This document shows, one piece after another, positions 16,213-26,942 of a DNA stretch of 64,000 bases; position 1 is the stretch's first letter; every line of letters starts with the position of its first letter. Origin of the DNA: Chitinophaga terrae (ex Kim and Jung 2007) (GTDB taxonomy: Bacteria; Bacteroidota; Bacteroidia; Chitinophagales; Chitinophagaceae); NCBI RefSeq assembly GCF_900107795.1, contig NZ_FNRL01000032.1:1-64000 (forward strand), given 5' to 3'. Position numbers and translations under genes: made by a program. The notes below the pieces were generated by a model. That model did not search any database. It had not been told where the DNA came from and was given only the letters and a program-made list of their open reading frames with translations.

Positions 16213-17817
16213 TTAAAGGGCTTTAATCTCCATAATCCGCTGCTCAAATTCGTCGCTGGGCACTAAAGAGCGTTTCTTGATCTTGGTCTTATATGCATAA
16301 ATGGTGTTAACAGAATACTCGAGAATGCTGGCAATTTTTTCGTTGTCGTTCACCCCTATCCGGATCAGGGCAAAAATTCTAAGGTCCGTGTTTAGTAATT
16401 CATTTTCTTTCAGTACTACTTGGTTTTCTTTATCAAACAATTCGTTGAATGCGGAAACAAAATGAGGGAAAATTTTCAGGAATACCCTGTCGAAATGCAT
16501 GAAAAGCTCTTCTCTTTCCTGGCGGATGTTAATATTATTGATGATATACCTGACCTCGGAGGTAGATTTACTGTCGGCCAGTTTTTGTTCCAGGGTATGT
16601 TTCAGTTTTTCCAGTTTGGCTATATAGGTAGCGTTGATATTAAAGCAGTATCCCACATACTCTTCTTTGATCTTATTTGCCTCCAGCAACTGGTTATTGA
16701 TCTCTTGCTGTTTGAGGTGGGCTTCTGTAATGATACGCTGGGCGGTTTTTAGTTTTTGCACCTGCCTGAATACTGTAATTGCCAGAACTACCAGCGCAAT
16801 TACCAATAATGTGGCAATAGCTGCATAAATGACCAGCGAGCGGGTTCGTTCTTCTGCCGTTGTGATCCTTTCGTGCTCAATGATGGGTAAAATACTGCTT
16901 ACCATCACCTTCCTTTGTCTTGCCCCATAAAATACCGCTTCTCCGATGGCCCTTTCAATGCAATGAGAAGCATTTTTAATATCTCCTTTCTCAAATAGTA
17001 AAGTAGCGAGACTATAACTGGCCATTGTTTCCTTGGTGGAGGTCCTGATATCGGCAATAGCCGAGCGCATCATCAGGGCGATCGCCGTATCCATTTGCCC
17101 GGTGGCCACGTAAATGGCGCCCAGGGTACAGGCCGAAACAGCAATCTGCCTCTCTGTGAGCCCGGGCTGGTTCAGGTTCGGGTAAACCGCGAGGGCTCCC
17201 GCCACGTTACCCAGCTTGAACTGCTGCAGTCCTTTATTGTACCGGTACTCAAAAGAGTTGGGCTGCATGAGCGCCAGCGCAGAATCGATATACGTGCTTG
17301 CTGTTCGGATATAATCCGGTGTATAGTATTTATCCTGGTTATAATCGGCCAGGTCGAAATACAACCGGCTTTTCATCAGGTAATATTCAATTTTAATGCT
17401 GTCGGGAATTCCATTTGCATTGATGGTATTGACAAAAGCAGCTGTTTCGGTGAACATGCCGCTCGACAATAATATATACCCCATTTTCACTTTGGCTTCC
17501 ACGATCCGGTTGGGGTCATGCAGGTGCTCCGACAGCTCTTCGAGATGACGGGCATACACGAAGGCGGAATCAAAATTGAAAACTTTATAGGCATTATATA
17601 ACTGCAAATAGGATTGATATAATGACACAGGGTCATGAGACGTCATTTGAAGCCTGTTCCGCAGGCTGTCAATACTCTTTATTTTGAAGGAGTCATATAA
17701 CGTGGACTGCTCCATTGCTTTGTTGAGTTCTTTCAGCAGGCTGTCGGCCGGTGATTTGGCTTTTACAGCGAAAGGAACAAACAAAAGTATGGCAAGGCAG
17801 CTCAGGATTCGATTCAT
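16213..17817 (-). CDS. DUF6377 membrane-bound transcriptional regulator
   Basis: The 534-aa protein has a signal peptide (MNRILSCLAILLFVPFAVKA), a periplasmic tetratricopeptide-like region to about residue 320, one membrane segment (LVIYAAIATLLVIALVVLAI), a coiled coil, and a cytoplasmic end with LLNTDLRIFALIRIGVNDNEKIASILEYSVNTIYAYKTKIKKRS, a LuxR-like helix-turn-helix. Such proteins are found beside susCD loci and are thought to sense sugar in the periplasm and act on transcription directly. It is the only regulator next to this locus and is transcribed toward susC on the same strand. Confidence 0.85.
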   Translation of the reverse strand: MNRILSCLAILLFVPFAVKAKSPADSLLKELNKAMEQSTLYDSFKIKSIDSLRNRLQMTSHDPVSLYQSYLQLYNAYKVFNFDSAFVYARHLEELSEHLHDPNRIVEAKVKMGYILLSSGMFTETAAFVNTINANGIPDSIKIEYYLMKSRLYFDLADYNQDKYYTPDYIRTASTYIDSALALMQPNSFEYRYNKGLQQFKLGNVAGALAVYPNLNQPGLTERQIAVSACTLGAIYVATGQMDTAIALMMRSAIADIRTSTKETMASYSLATLLFEKGDIKNASHCIERAIGEAVFYGARQRKVMVSSILPIIEHERITTAEERTRSLVIYAAIATLLVIALVVLAITVFRQVQKLKTAQRIITEAHLKQQEINNQLLEANKIKEEYVGYCFNINATYIAKLEKLKHTLEQKLADSKSTSEVRYIINNINIRQEREELFMHFDRVFLKIFPHFVSAFNELFDKENQVVLKENELLNTDLRIFALIRIGVNDNEKIASILEYSVNTIYAYKTKIKKRSLVPSDEFEQRIMEIKAL

Positions 17818-17889
17818 AGCTCGATTGATAAAAACCAGGTCTTGGCTAAATTTAAGTGAACTTTTTTGATAAAACTAACAATAAAATGA

Positions 17890-17923
17890 TCACCCTCTCC
17901 AGACCGGAATCCGAAGAGGGTGA
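17890..17923 (-). terminator. Terminator after the NlpE-like gene
   Basis: TCACCCTCT (17890-17898) pairs perfectly with AGAGGGTGA (17915-17923). On the minus strand an ATTTTATTG run follows, so it ends the transcript of the NlpE-like gene before the regulator. Confidence 0.65.
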
Positions 17924-17945
17924 CTATATTTTTATATGCAGCGCT

Positions 17946-18395
17946 TTACTGGACTTTTTTCAGCGAGTAATTATTCTTGCTGTCTATTGCTCTCATTTCA
18001 TTGTCGAGTTGCCGCAGCTCATTTTCTGAAACCTTCTGGAAAAAGCGTTGCAGGTTCCTGTCTTTATCCGGGTTGAGTTGGATTACTGTGGCAGCCGGAT
18101 CGGAAGGCGTTCCCTGGAGCACTGCAAAATTTCCTTCACTGGGGAACGACAGGTTTTTGCCCTGGTAGGTTTCTTTCATCCTGAAATGGTTCTCTTTATT
18201 TTCGGAGTTGATGGACAACGTCAGTTCTGTGGCTATTCCCTCACAATCGGCGCAAGGCAACGTGCCTGAATAAGTGGTGGTAGTTACTACTTCGGCGCCG
18301 GCGGCTGTAGTGGCGTTGTCTTTCCCTCCTGTTTTGGCGCTGTTATGGCAGGCAAAAAATATTATAGAGATCAGTAACAGCAATAAGTTTTTCAT
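17946..18395 (-). CDS. NlpE-like (copper resistance N-terminal domain) lipoprotein
   Basis: ATG at 18395 gives MKNLLLLLISIIFFACHNS, a clear lipoprotein signal; a longer frame upstream is not needed and would overlap the preceding gene. The mature part shows YSGTLPCADCEGIATELTL, the CxxC-containing signature of the NlpE N-terminal domain, then KETYQGKNL and a short beta-rich end. In enterobacteria NlpE reports envelope and copper stress; here only the N-terminal domain exists, so role as a metal- or stress-linked envelope lipoprotein is inferred. It lies 43 bp after the phytase-like gene and probably shares its transcript. Confidence 0.85.
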   Translation of the reverse strand: MKNLLLLLISIIFFACHNSAKTGGKDNATTAAGAEVVTTTTYSGTLPCADCEGIATELTLSINSENKENHFRMKETYQGKNLSFPSEGNFAVLQGTPSDPAATVIQLNPDKDRNLQRFFQKVSENELRQLDNEMRAIDSKNNYSLKKVQ

Positions 18396-18438
18396 ATACG
18401 TGTTTTCTGTACATAACAACATGAATACTTTATTGTTT

Positions 18439-19605
18439 TCATGGTACCAGTTCAAACACGAAGAACTGTGATTCTTCTTTGTCGGAGAAGTTATTATCGG
18501 CTACGAAAACAAGGCTCTTATGGCCGTTTGGCAGAACAGGACCAAAGGTTACGCCTTCTATATTGTCGATATACCTGTTTAATGCAGTGAAGTTATAGAG
18601 CAGTTTTTTAGTTGCCGGTTTGAAATGAGTATCCTGGCTGAGGGAGTTTACATTGCTGATGTCAGTGGCGTTCTCCAGGTCTGCAAGAAATACTTTGATG
18701 GTGCATTCCCGGGTCCCGGTAGAAAAAGAGCGTTCTATGGTTAATAACTGGTGATCAGACAAAGGAAGGATATCTGAAATGCCGTTCACCTTAAAGGCAT
18801 TTGCAGGAGTAGCCGGTGTTGCGACTGGTTCCAGTTTGTACGCATATTGCGCAATTGGTTGCCTGGTTTGTGCGTTGTATTTAATGATCCGGGTAAACGC
18901 AGGACCGTCCGTTACTTCGGCACGGGGACCATCTTCATACCTGGGTTCTTCCAGGCTCACAAACATATGTTTATAATTGCCGGAGAATCCCAGTCCTTCA
19001 AACACTCCATTTCTTCTTGGCCCGTTCTCGGTGGCCTGCATGAGGAACTGGTTGGGCAGGGCAAATGAATCTATATACTCGCCTGCAAGGCTTATTTCAT
19101 AAATGCCGGGATTGGTGATCACGGTATCCTGGGGCGTTACGATCCTTTCTCCTTCGCTCGACCATACCAGGCATTTTTTTACGGGGTTATACCGCATGGC
19201 TTCCGGATCTGGCGTCAGTGCGGGATTAGTTTTGGAATCGGGATAGGCCGATCCGTTCGGCATCCGCAGCGTAGTAACGTTTGTAATGCTAACGCTATCA
19301 AAAGAAGTATTGTTGAACCAGAGTTTGGCGGTGTAGAACCTGGCGGGATTGATAGCCGACCTGTCGTCGCAGATCATATAGTATTCGCCGGTTGCAGGAT
19401 TGTAATCGATGCCCGAAAGCCCGCCAACCGTTGTATTGTTAAATGAGATGTTGTAAGGAATGGTATACTGACCTACCAGTTTTAATGTGCCAATGGAGTT
19501 GTTTCCCGGCTGCCGGGTAGTTTTGCAGCTGTTGAAAATAAACGTCAGCAGCAACACAATAATGGTGTTACGCAGATCGATACATCCGAAGCAATAGTTT
19601 CTCAT
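18439..19605 (-). CDS. Phytase-like esterase domain lipoprotein
   Basis: A 388-aa protein with a lipoprotein signal (TIIVLLLTFIFNSC, Cys near residue 27). The mature part resembles the esterase-like domain of phytase family proteins (PF13449 type): GGLSGIDYNPATGEYYMICDD, DPEAMRYNP with WSSEGER, GVFEGLGFSG and DNIEGVTFGP. It is likely a beta-propeller-like hydrolase facing the periplasm or cell surface. Substrate unknown. Followed closely by the NlpE-like lipoprotein. Confidence 0.85.
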   Translation of the reverse strand: MRNYCFGCIDLRNTIIVLLLTFIFNSCKTTRQPGNNSIGTLKLVGQYTIPYNISFNNTTVGGLSGIDYNPATGEYYMICDDRSAINPARFYTAKLWFNNTSFDSVSITNVTTLRMPNGSAYPDSKTNPALTPDPEAMRYNPVKKCLVWSSEGERIVTPQDTVITNPGIYEISLAGEYIDSFALPNQFLMQATENGPRRNGVFEGLGFSGNYKHMFVSLEEPRYEDGPRAEVTDGPAFTRIIKYNAQTRQPIAQYAYKLEPVATPATPANAFKVNGISDILPLSDHQLLTIERSFSTGTRECTIKVFLADLENATDISNVNSLSQDTHFKPATKKLLYNFTALNRYIDNIEGVTFGPVLPNGHKSLVFVADNNFSDKEESQFFVFELVP

Positions 19606-19778
19606 GCCGGCAAGTTAGCTAATCCGGGTTAAACTAATGTAAAGGCCGATACAAAAAGTACCGGCCTGCTGGTGATCTGTTAGTGTGATCAGGCTTTAAT
19701 GAAAAGTTTTGCTATCGGCAAAACTTCCGCCATGCTCAAAGGCGCGCCCAGTGGCTTTGAAGGGATGTAAATAAAAAA

Positions 19779-19814
19779 GCCATCACTACTACCGGTGAGG
19801 GTAATCGTGATGGC
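19779..19814 (-). terminator. Terminator of the small membrane-protein gene
   Basis: GCCATCAC (19779-19786) pairs with GTGATGGC (19807-19814); on the minus strand TTTTTTATTT follows. It lies 20 bases past the stop at 19835. Confidence 0.75.
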
Positions 19815-19834
19815 CTGAAAAAAGATAGGATCTT

Positions 19835-19987
19835 TTATACTGATCTGCCTCTAATAATATTAACAAGTATGGCTATAATGGCCAGAACCAATAACGCGTG
19901 AATCAGAGAGCCGGCTGAATAAACGAAAAATCCCAGTATCCAACCGATGATCAAAATGACGGCTATCAAATAAAGCAGACTGTTCAT
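19835..19987 (-). CDS. lmo0937-family small membrane protein (50 aa)
   Basis: ATG at 19987 gives MNSLLYLIAVILIIGWILGF, then VYSAGSLIHALLVLAIIAIL and a basic end IIRGRSV. Two closely spaced membrane helices and a basic tail match the lmo0937 family, small inner-membrane proteins often linked to envelope stress. An in-frame extension of 11 residues exists but is polar and unlike the family start. Single gene with its own terminator. Confidence 0.8.
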   Translation of the reverse strand: MNSLLYLIAVILIIGWILGFFVYSAGSLIHALLVLAIIAILVNIIRGRSV

Positions 19988-20218
19988 ATTTAAAGGATTT
20001 GGTTCATTCTCCGTTATCAAAATTCTGTGCCAACTGGTTAATAGGTTTATTTACAATGAAAACGTGCAATTGGGCGGGGTTCTGTTGTGGAAGCATCTCC
20101 CCCATCCGAGCAAAAATGGGTCACAGAGTTATATATTAATACTTTATAAACGCCTGTATGAAAAGCTTTTAGGTGTCTGGATACAAATTTGTACCACCTT
20201 TTCTAAAAATTAACCACA

Positions 20219-20662
20219 ATGCAGGACGAAAAACTCGGAACCATCTTAAATGATCTCGTAAAAATCCATGAAGCCCGTATAGCCAGTTATGAGAAAGCCC
20301 AGGCAGCAATAGAGAGCGAAGATGAAAAAGCGTTATTTCAACAGATGATGGAAGACAGTAAAAGGATCATAGCAGAATTGCATGAATTAATGTTAGCGCA
20401 CCAGGATGAGATTGAAGGAGAGGAAGGGCGCGTATACAGGGCCTGGACTGCTATCCGGTCGCAATATGTAGGTAATGACAGGCATACTGTCTTTTCTTTT
20501 TGTGAATACGGAGAAGATACTGTACAATTCGCGTACTCCAGCGCCTTACATCTTCCGGTGATAATGCCTTACCGCTTACGGGAAATACTTTCTCAGCAAC
20601 AAGATAAACTTAAAGAGTCGCACGATACCATAAAAAGCTACAGGGATGTAGTTCATCATTAA
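20219..20662 (+). CDS. PA2169-family four-helix-bundle protein (DUF2383)
   Basis: A 147-aa helical protein starting MQDEKLGTILNDLVKIHEARIASYEKAQ, with EDEKALFQQMMEDSKRIIAEL and a C-terminal long helix LREILSQQQDKLKESHDTIKSYRD. Pattern fits DUF2383 ferritin-like helical bundles (PA2169 family), often induced by stress. Metal ligands cannot be assigned with confidence. No signal peptide. It stands alone between the small membrane protein and the thiamine operon. Confidence 0.85.
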   Translation: MQDEKLGTILNDLVKIHEARIASYEKAQAAIESEDEKALFQQMMEDSKRIIAELHELMLAHQDEIEGEEGRVYRAWTAIRSQYVGNDRHTVFSFCEYGEDTVQFAYSSALHLPVIMPYRLREILSQQQDKLKESHDTIKSYRDVVHH

Positions 20663-21058
20663 GCCTGCTATTGTGCAGCGCCCTTTTGTCTGTTCTTTTT
20701 ATTCATATTCGGTACAGATAAGGATGTTCAGTTTACCCATGCTATTTTTGAATTCATGATATTCCAATCATACTTATCTTAATAAGTAATATGGCAACTA
20801 CGGGATTTTCGGTACAGGGCTGCTTTTTCATCGTTTAAAGCAGCCCTTTTTTTATGTCCTTCAATTACCTTTTTAAATTCTTTTTAAAAGAAAACGGGGG
20901 TTAAATCGCTGCTTTTATTCAACGACTTTTTATCCTGTTCATTTTATTCAGTGCTAAATCTGTGTTTTAAAAATCACAGTACTGTATTACCTTTACCCAG
21001 ATCTAAAGAGGTACCCCTTGTAATATTTTAACCTCCCCATGAAAAACAACAAATGATC
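20663..21058. other. Intergenic stretch with candidate small RNAs
   Basis: No normal gene. Two good plus-strand terminators (20817-20853 and 21059-21084) lie 155 and 397 bases past the last plus-strand gene, so each may end a short unannotated transcript. TATTTTTG at 20743-20750 fits a -7 box for the first, though no TTG is at the right distance. A 15-codon frame from ATG at 20791 runs into the first terminator. A CTGTG/CACAG hairpin near 20951-20970 could belong to the second. All inference. Confidence 0.35.
20817..20853 (+). terminator. Strong rho-independent terminator without an obvious gene
   Basis: GGGCTGCTTT (20817-20826) pairs perfectly with AAAGCAGCCC (20837-20846), followed by seven Ts. 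Confidence 0.8.
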
Positions 21059-21084
21059 AGGTGACCTAACCAGTCACCTTTTTT
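21059..21084 (+). terminator. Terminator beside the 3' end of thiH
   Basis: AGGTGAC (21059-21065) pairs with GTCACCT (21073-21079), with a T-run on the plus strand. It is eight bases past the thiH stop; for thiH, on the minus strand, the following T content is weak, so it may work mostly against plus-strand readthrough. Confidence 0.6.
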
Positions 21085-21086
21085 AT

Positions 21087-22190
21087 TTACCATATATGGC
21101 TCCAGTCTTTCCACACAGGGTTTAATCCCTGGCTGCAAAGCGAGGCCACTACTTCTGCTACGCTCCTTTCATCGGATATTTCAAATTGCTCCAGCGACTC
21201 GCGATTAATAGTATAACCTCCGGGATTAGTACGGGAACCTGCGCTCATGCTGGTTATACCTACCTGGCATAATAAATCCCGGAACCTGGCTTCCTCACGG
21301 GTAGAGATACTTAATTCAACATCCGGGTTGAAAAGGCGGTAGGCGCAGATAAGTTGCACCAGTTCCCTGTCGCTCATCTCTACTTTTGGATGCAGGCCGC
21401 CGGAGAAAGGCCGGAGCCTTGGAAATGAAATACTGTAGCGGGTTTTCCAGTATTGTTTCTCCAGGTAGGTCAAATGCAGGGCTGTGAAGAAGCTGTCGGT
21501 ACGCCAGTCTTCCAGTCCAATTAAAACCCCTAACCCGATCTTGTGCATTCCCGCCTTCCCCAGGCGGTCAGGGGTAGCCAGGCGGTAATGGAAATTAGAC
21601 TTCCTGCCCTTGGGGTGATGCAGCTGGTAGTCGGCCTGGTGGTAGGTTTCCTGGTAAACCAGCACTGTATGAATGCCTAATCCCGAAAGTTCCCTGTATT
21701 CCTCTTCTTCCATTGGCTGCACCTCCATCGAAAGTTGTGCAAAATGAGGCCGGAGCAACGAGATGGCTTGCCGGAAATAAGGCATACCTACCATGTGTCC
21801 ATCTTCCCCTGTCACCAGCAACAAATGCTCGAACCCCAGCGCCTTTACGGCTTCTGCTTCCTGTAGGATCTCCGCACCGGTAAGCGTTTTGCGGGGAACT
21901 TTGTTTTGCAGGCTAAACCCGCAATAAGTACAAATATTCTTGCACTCGTTAGATAAGTACATAGGAATATACATCTGCATATTATTCCCAAAGCGTTGCC
22001 TTGTCAGCAGCATACTTTTATGTATCATCTGCTCCAGGAAAGGCGCGGCAGCCGGCGAGATCAGCGCGGCAAAGTCTTTCAGGGAAAGCGTAGCGGCATT
22101 CAGCGCCGCCTGCACATCCTCGCGGGTAGCCGCATAGATCTGCGATTTAACTTCGTTCCAGTCGTACTGTTCAAATACTTCTCTAAACAT
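21087..22190 (-). CDS. thiH: 2-iminoacetate synthase ThiH
   Basis: The 367-aa radical-SAM enzyme splits tyrosine to give dehydroglycine for thiazole formation. The cluster motif CKNICTYCGFS near residue 85 has the CxxxCxxC spacing; EVQPMEEEEY and SFPRLRPFSGG are typical of ThiH. It overlaps thiG by 8 bp, fitting tight coupling of the two enzymes. Presence of ThiH rather than the oxidase ThiO suggests the anaerobic-type route. Last gene of the thiamine operon. Confidence 0.95.
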   Translation of the reverse strand: MFREVFEQYDWNEVKSQIYAATREDVQAALNAATLSLKDFAALISPAAAPFLEQMIHKSMLLTRQRFGNNMQMYIPMYLSNECKNICTYCGFSLQNKVPRKTLTGAEILQEAEAVKALGFEHLLLVTGEDGHMVGMPYFRQAISLLRPHFAQLSMEVQPMEEEEYRELSGLGIHTVLVYQETYHQADYQLHHPKGRKSNFHYRLATPDRLGKAGMHKIGLGVLIGLEDWRTDSFFTALHLTYLEKQYWKTRYSISFPRLRPFSGGLHPKVEMSDRELVQLICAYRLFNPDVELSISTREEARFRDLLCQVGITSMSAGSRTNPGGYTINRESLEQFEISDERSVAEVVASLCSQGLNPVWKDWSHIW

Positions 22191-22974
22191 TTTGCCTGGT
22201 TTCTGATTCGTTTAAAAATGCGATCATAGGGCTGGATGCAGAAGCCTGGAGAGAACTGCCTGAAAGGCCTGCCTCATACGCCATCCGCCCCGCTTCTACC
22301 CCCGCTTTAAAGGCTGCCGCCATCTGAACGGGTTTGCCGGAAGCAGCAATAGCAGTATTCACCAAAACTGCATCGGCGCCCATTTCCATTGCCTTGGCTG
22401 CATCAGAAGGACTGCCTATTCCCGCATCTACTACCACAGGTACCCTACTCTGGCTGATAATGATCTCCAGGAATTCCGCTGTTTTCAATCCCCTGTTGCT
22501 GCCAATGGGCGAGCCAAGCGGCATTACAGCCGCCACTCCAACGTCTTCCAAGCGTTTGCAGAGCACAGGGTCGGCATGCACATATGGCAATACCACAAAT
22601 CCTTGCTTCACCAGTTCTTCCGCCGCCAGCAACGTTTCAATAGGGTCCGGCATCAGGTAGCGGGGATCGGGATGTATTTCCAGTTTAACCCAGTTGGTAT
22701 CCAGCGCTTCCCTTCCTAACTGTGCCGCATATACGGCCTCTTTGGCTGTTCTGGCGCCGGAAGTATTGGGCAGTAAACTGATCCTCGGATGCCGGAGATG
22801 CGCGAGCATATCATCGCCGGGATTATTTAAATCAACCCTTTTCAATGCTACTGTTACCAGCTCGGTGCCGGAAACCAGCAAGGCGCTCGACATAAGGTTG
22901 TTGGACGCAAACTTTCCCGTTCCTGTGAACAAGCGGGAGGAAAAGACTTTATCAGCAATCGTTAATGATTCCAT
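22183..22974 (-). CDS. thiG: Thiazole synthase ThiG
   Basis: A 263-aa TIM-barrel enzyme that forms the thiazole ring from deoxyxylulose phosphate, dehydroglycine and ThiS-thiocarboxylate. Visible motifs: SRLFTGTGKF, VTVALKRVD with the Schiff-base Lys region, LLPNTSGARTAKEAV, KLEIHPDPRYLMPDP, PVVVDAGIGSPSDA and DAVLVNTAIA. Length is normal. It sits between thiE and thiH in the operon. Confidence 0.96.
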   Translation of the reverse strand: MESLTIADKVFSSRLFTGTGKFASNNLMSSALLVSGTELVTVALKRVDLNNPGDDMLAHLRHPRISLLPNTSGARTAKEAVYAAQLGREALDTNWVKLEIHPDPRYLMPDPIETLLAAEELVKQGFVVLPYVHADPVLCKRLEDVGVAAVMPLGSPIGSNRGLKTAEFLEIIISQSRVPVVVDAGIGSPSDAAKAMEMGADAVLVNTAIAASGKPVQMAAAFKAGVEAGRMAYEAGLSGSSLQASASSPMIAFLNESETRQNV

Positions 22975-22980
22975 GAATTA

Positions 22981-23595
22981 TCAGGCATTTAAAAGTTGAT
23001 AAATTTTTTTGACGGTAGCGGCGCGATCGGCGGCGTTGGTGATCAACCCGCTAACGGCGATCCCATGCACGCCTGCGGCTACCAGGTCCGGGATATCTTC
23101 CAGCGTTAGGCCGCCGATGGCGATCAGCGGGAGGTTGATCCGTGCTTCCTTCATGGCAGCAAGTATCTGCTTATATCCCTCCAGGCCGAGGATGGGACTA
23201 AGCCGCTCTTTAGTGGCCGTAAACCTGAAAGGACCTACTCCTACATAGGTAGCCAGGTTTTCTGCATGTACCCGGATCTGATCAAATGTATTGGCGGTGC
23301 CCCCGACCAACCGGCCGTTCCCGGCTATTTGCCTGGCCGCCGCTACGCTCATATCTTCCTGCCCTACATGTACGCCATGCGCATTTACCTGCGCCGCGAT
23401 CTGCGGATGATCGTTGATGATGAGCGTAGCGTTATAGCCTTCGCAAATGCGCCTGGCTTCTTCGGCCAGGGATGCGACTTCCGGCAGGGGTTTGTTCTTT
23501 ACCCGCAACTGTATCCAGTTGCAGCCTGCGTCACAGGCTGCCGCAATGTTTTCCAGGTGCGGGCTTTGTGAAATATATTGTAACTGACTGATCAT
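22981..23595 (-). CDS. thiE: Thiamine-phosphate synthase ThiE
   Basis: The 204-aa barrel protein couples HMP-pyrophosphate with thiazole phosphate. Motifs include WIQLRVKN, LIINDHPQIA, GVHVGQEDM, GGTANTFDQ, YVGVGPFRFTATK and LIAIGGLTLEDI. It carries the diphosphate-binding and Lys positions expected of a working ThiE, unlike the shorter paralogue at 24317-24886. Four-base ATGA overlap with thiD suggests translational coupling. Confidence 0.93.
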   Translation of the reverse strand: MISQLQYISQSPHLENIAAACDAGCNWIQLRVKNKPLPEVASLAEEARRICEGYNATLIINDHPQIAAQVNAHGVHVGQEDMSVAAARQIAGNGRLVGGTANTFDQIRVHAENLATYVGVGPFRFTATKERLSPILGLEGYKQILAAMKEARINLPLIAIGGLTLEDIPDLVAAGVHGIAVSGLITNAADRAATVKKIYQLLNA

Positions 23596-24344
23596 AAATG
23601 ATGGTATCCTAAAAGAGATGAATGACTTGCCAATACTTTCTCCGTATATCTTTTCCCGTTACTGCATGCATCTGTCAGCTGCTGGCCGTTTGCCAGGCAT
23701 GCGGTGATAGCCGCGGAAAGGATACAACCGGAGCCATGTTTGGCGGTTACGGCAGCAACTCCCGGAGAAATTGTGTACTCCAGGCCCTGTGCATATAAAG
23801 TATCGTGGCCTGAAAGGCGCGTTCTGTGGCCTCCTTTGAGCAATACATTGCAATGTGCGGAGAGTTGCAGAGCAGCCAATTCGCCATCTTCACAACCCGC
23901 CATCAGCTTTGCTTCCTCATAATTAGGCGTTACCAGGTAAACAGACCTGAGTAATTTTTTCCAGGCCGCAAAGGGTGATTGCCCGTGAAAATCGAAGCCG
24001 GTGGATGATTTAACAACAGGGTCCAGGATCAGGCGGATGCCGGGCTGCAACCTGGTCAGTTCCTGTACCAGTTCCAGGGTGGCTTCCACTCCGGGCATTA
24101 TGCCGATCTTGCAATACCCGATATCTCCTGTTGCCAGCAATGGTTTTGCCTGCGCCAGTATCTCGCCGGTCCTCAGCCAGGAAACAGACAGGAAGCTGCT
24201 TGCTGTTTGTACAGTAATGGCCGTACAACAACCGTAACCAATCACCTTGTGTTGTTCAAACGTTTTGATATCGGCCAGCAGCCCGGCTCCCCCGCTGGGG
24301 TCCAGCCCTGCTATGCTCATAACTTTTGGGCGCTCTGTTTCCAT
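23592..24344 (-). CDS. thiD: Hydroxymethylpyrimidine/phosphomethylpyrimidine kinase ThiD
   Basis: The 250-aa ribokinase-like enzyme phosphorylates HMP twice. Motifs: SIAGLDPSGGAGLLADIKTF at the N-terminus, GYGCCTAITVQT, LILDPVVKSSTG, VTPNYEEAKLMAG and the anion-hole region KHGSGCILSAAI near the C-terminus. ATG at 24344 fits the usual short lead before the SIAG motif; this makes a 28-bp overlap with the upstream gene. Confidence 0.93.
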   Translation of the reverse strand: METERPKVMSIAGLDPSGGAGLLADIKTFEQHKVIGYGCCTAITVQTASSFLSVSWLRTGEILAQAKPLLATGDIGYCKIGIMPGVEATLELVQELTRLQPGIRLILDPVVKSSTGFDFHGQSPFAAWKKLLRSVYLVTPNYEEAKLMAGCEDGELAALQLSAHCNVLLKGGHRTRLSGHDTLYAQGLEYTISPGVAAVTAKHGSGCILSAAITACLANGQQLTDACSNGKRYTEKVLASHSSLLGYHHL

Positions 24345-24885
24345 GCCTCCAGAATGTTTTTAAACCTGTTAATTGCGTTTGCCGGTTCTTTCCATATTGC
24401 TCCCAGTAAGGCTGCCCCGGTAAAACCCCATTCCCGCAGCCGGGAGATATTTGTGTCATCAATACCTCCCAGCGCCAACACGGGGCGATTGAATTTTCCA
24501 GCACTCTTATTATGCATGCCTTTATACCCCGGTTTGGAAATGCTGTCGAACACCGGGCTTAAAAGCAGGGTGGTGAACCGGGTATCCTGTTGTTCAATTT
24601 CCGATGGGTCGTGCACTCCCCTGCTATGTTCCAGCCCCGGAACAAAAACCGGATACTTACTCCAGTGCACACCGGCCAGGCCATATTTCAGCGCCAGGGT
24701 ATGATGATCGCGGACCAGGATATTCGGGTAGGCGTTGCTTGGTAGTTGCTGAAGCAACTGTTCATAGTTTTCGGCCGTCCACCCGGGTTTCCTGATCAGC
24801 AGCCTGTCGGCGCCGGCCTGCAGCAGCGCCGGTATGATAGCGGCTTCGTGTTCCACGGCCTGCGGAGCGGTGATGATCCACAGCA

Positions 24886-24886
<1 letters not shown>
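24317..24886 (-). CDS. ThiE/TenI-like protein
   Basis: A second, shorter (189 aa) barrel protein of the thiamine-phosphate synthase/TenI group: RLLIRKPGWT, NILVRDHHTLALKYGLAGVHW, TTLLLSPVFDSISKPGYKG and ALGGIDDTNI. It lacks a good match to the GxHxGQED and GGTxNT regions of the ThiE at 22981-23595, so it may be the thiazole tautomerase TenI rather than a synthase; the sequence does not settle this. It overlaps thiC by ATGA and thiD by 28 bp, so it is a true operon member. Confidence 0.85.
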
Positions 24887-26595
<1,709 letters not shown>

Positions 26596-26674
26596 AAGAT
26601 GTTTTAATTTTTAGACAATAAGATGCCGGTCCGTTAACTAACGGAAACGGTTATACGCTATATGGATGCGGGGA

Positions 26675-26878
26675 TCAACCTCCTTGAGTGGCGCGGATAA
26701 TAGTGATATTATCGGCGTCGGAGACCAGTTGATCGGACCAGGAATTTTTGGGCACAACCTGGTTGTTGACAGCAACCGCGATGCCTTTGTGAGAGGAGAT
26801 TTGAATAAACTGTAAGAGTGCAGCGATAGTTGTTCCCTGCTGCACCGCATAAAGTTCATTGTTTACAAACACTTCCAT
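26675..26878 (-). CDS. thiS: Sulfur carrier protein ThiS
   Basis: A 67-aa ubiquitin-like protein with the essential C-terminal Gly-Gly (IIRATQGG), which is adenylated and thiocarboxylated before handing sulfur to ThiG. It contains AVAVNNQVVPKNSW in the usual place. First gene after the TPP riboswitch. No thiF-type adenylyltransferase is in the operon, so activation must come from a gene elsewhere. Confidence 0.95.
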   Translation of the reverse strand: MEVFVNNELYAVQQGTTIAALLQFIQISSHKGIAVAVNNQVVPKNSWSDQLVSDADNITIIRATQGG

Positions 26879-26942
26879 AGTGATTGGAATTAAAAGTGAA
26901 CAATAAACTTTAAGGATGTGAAGATGAGAGAGGTTCAGTGTT

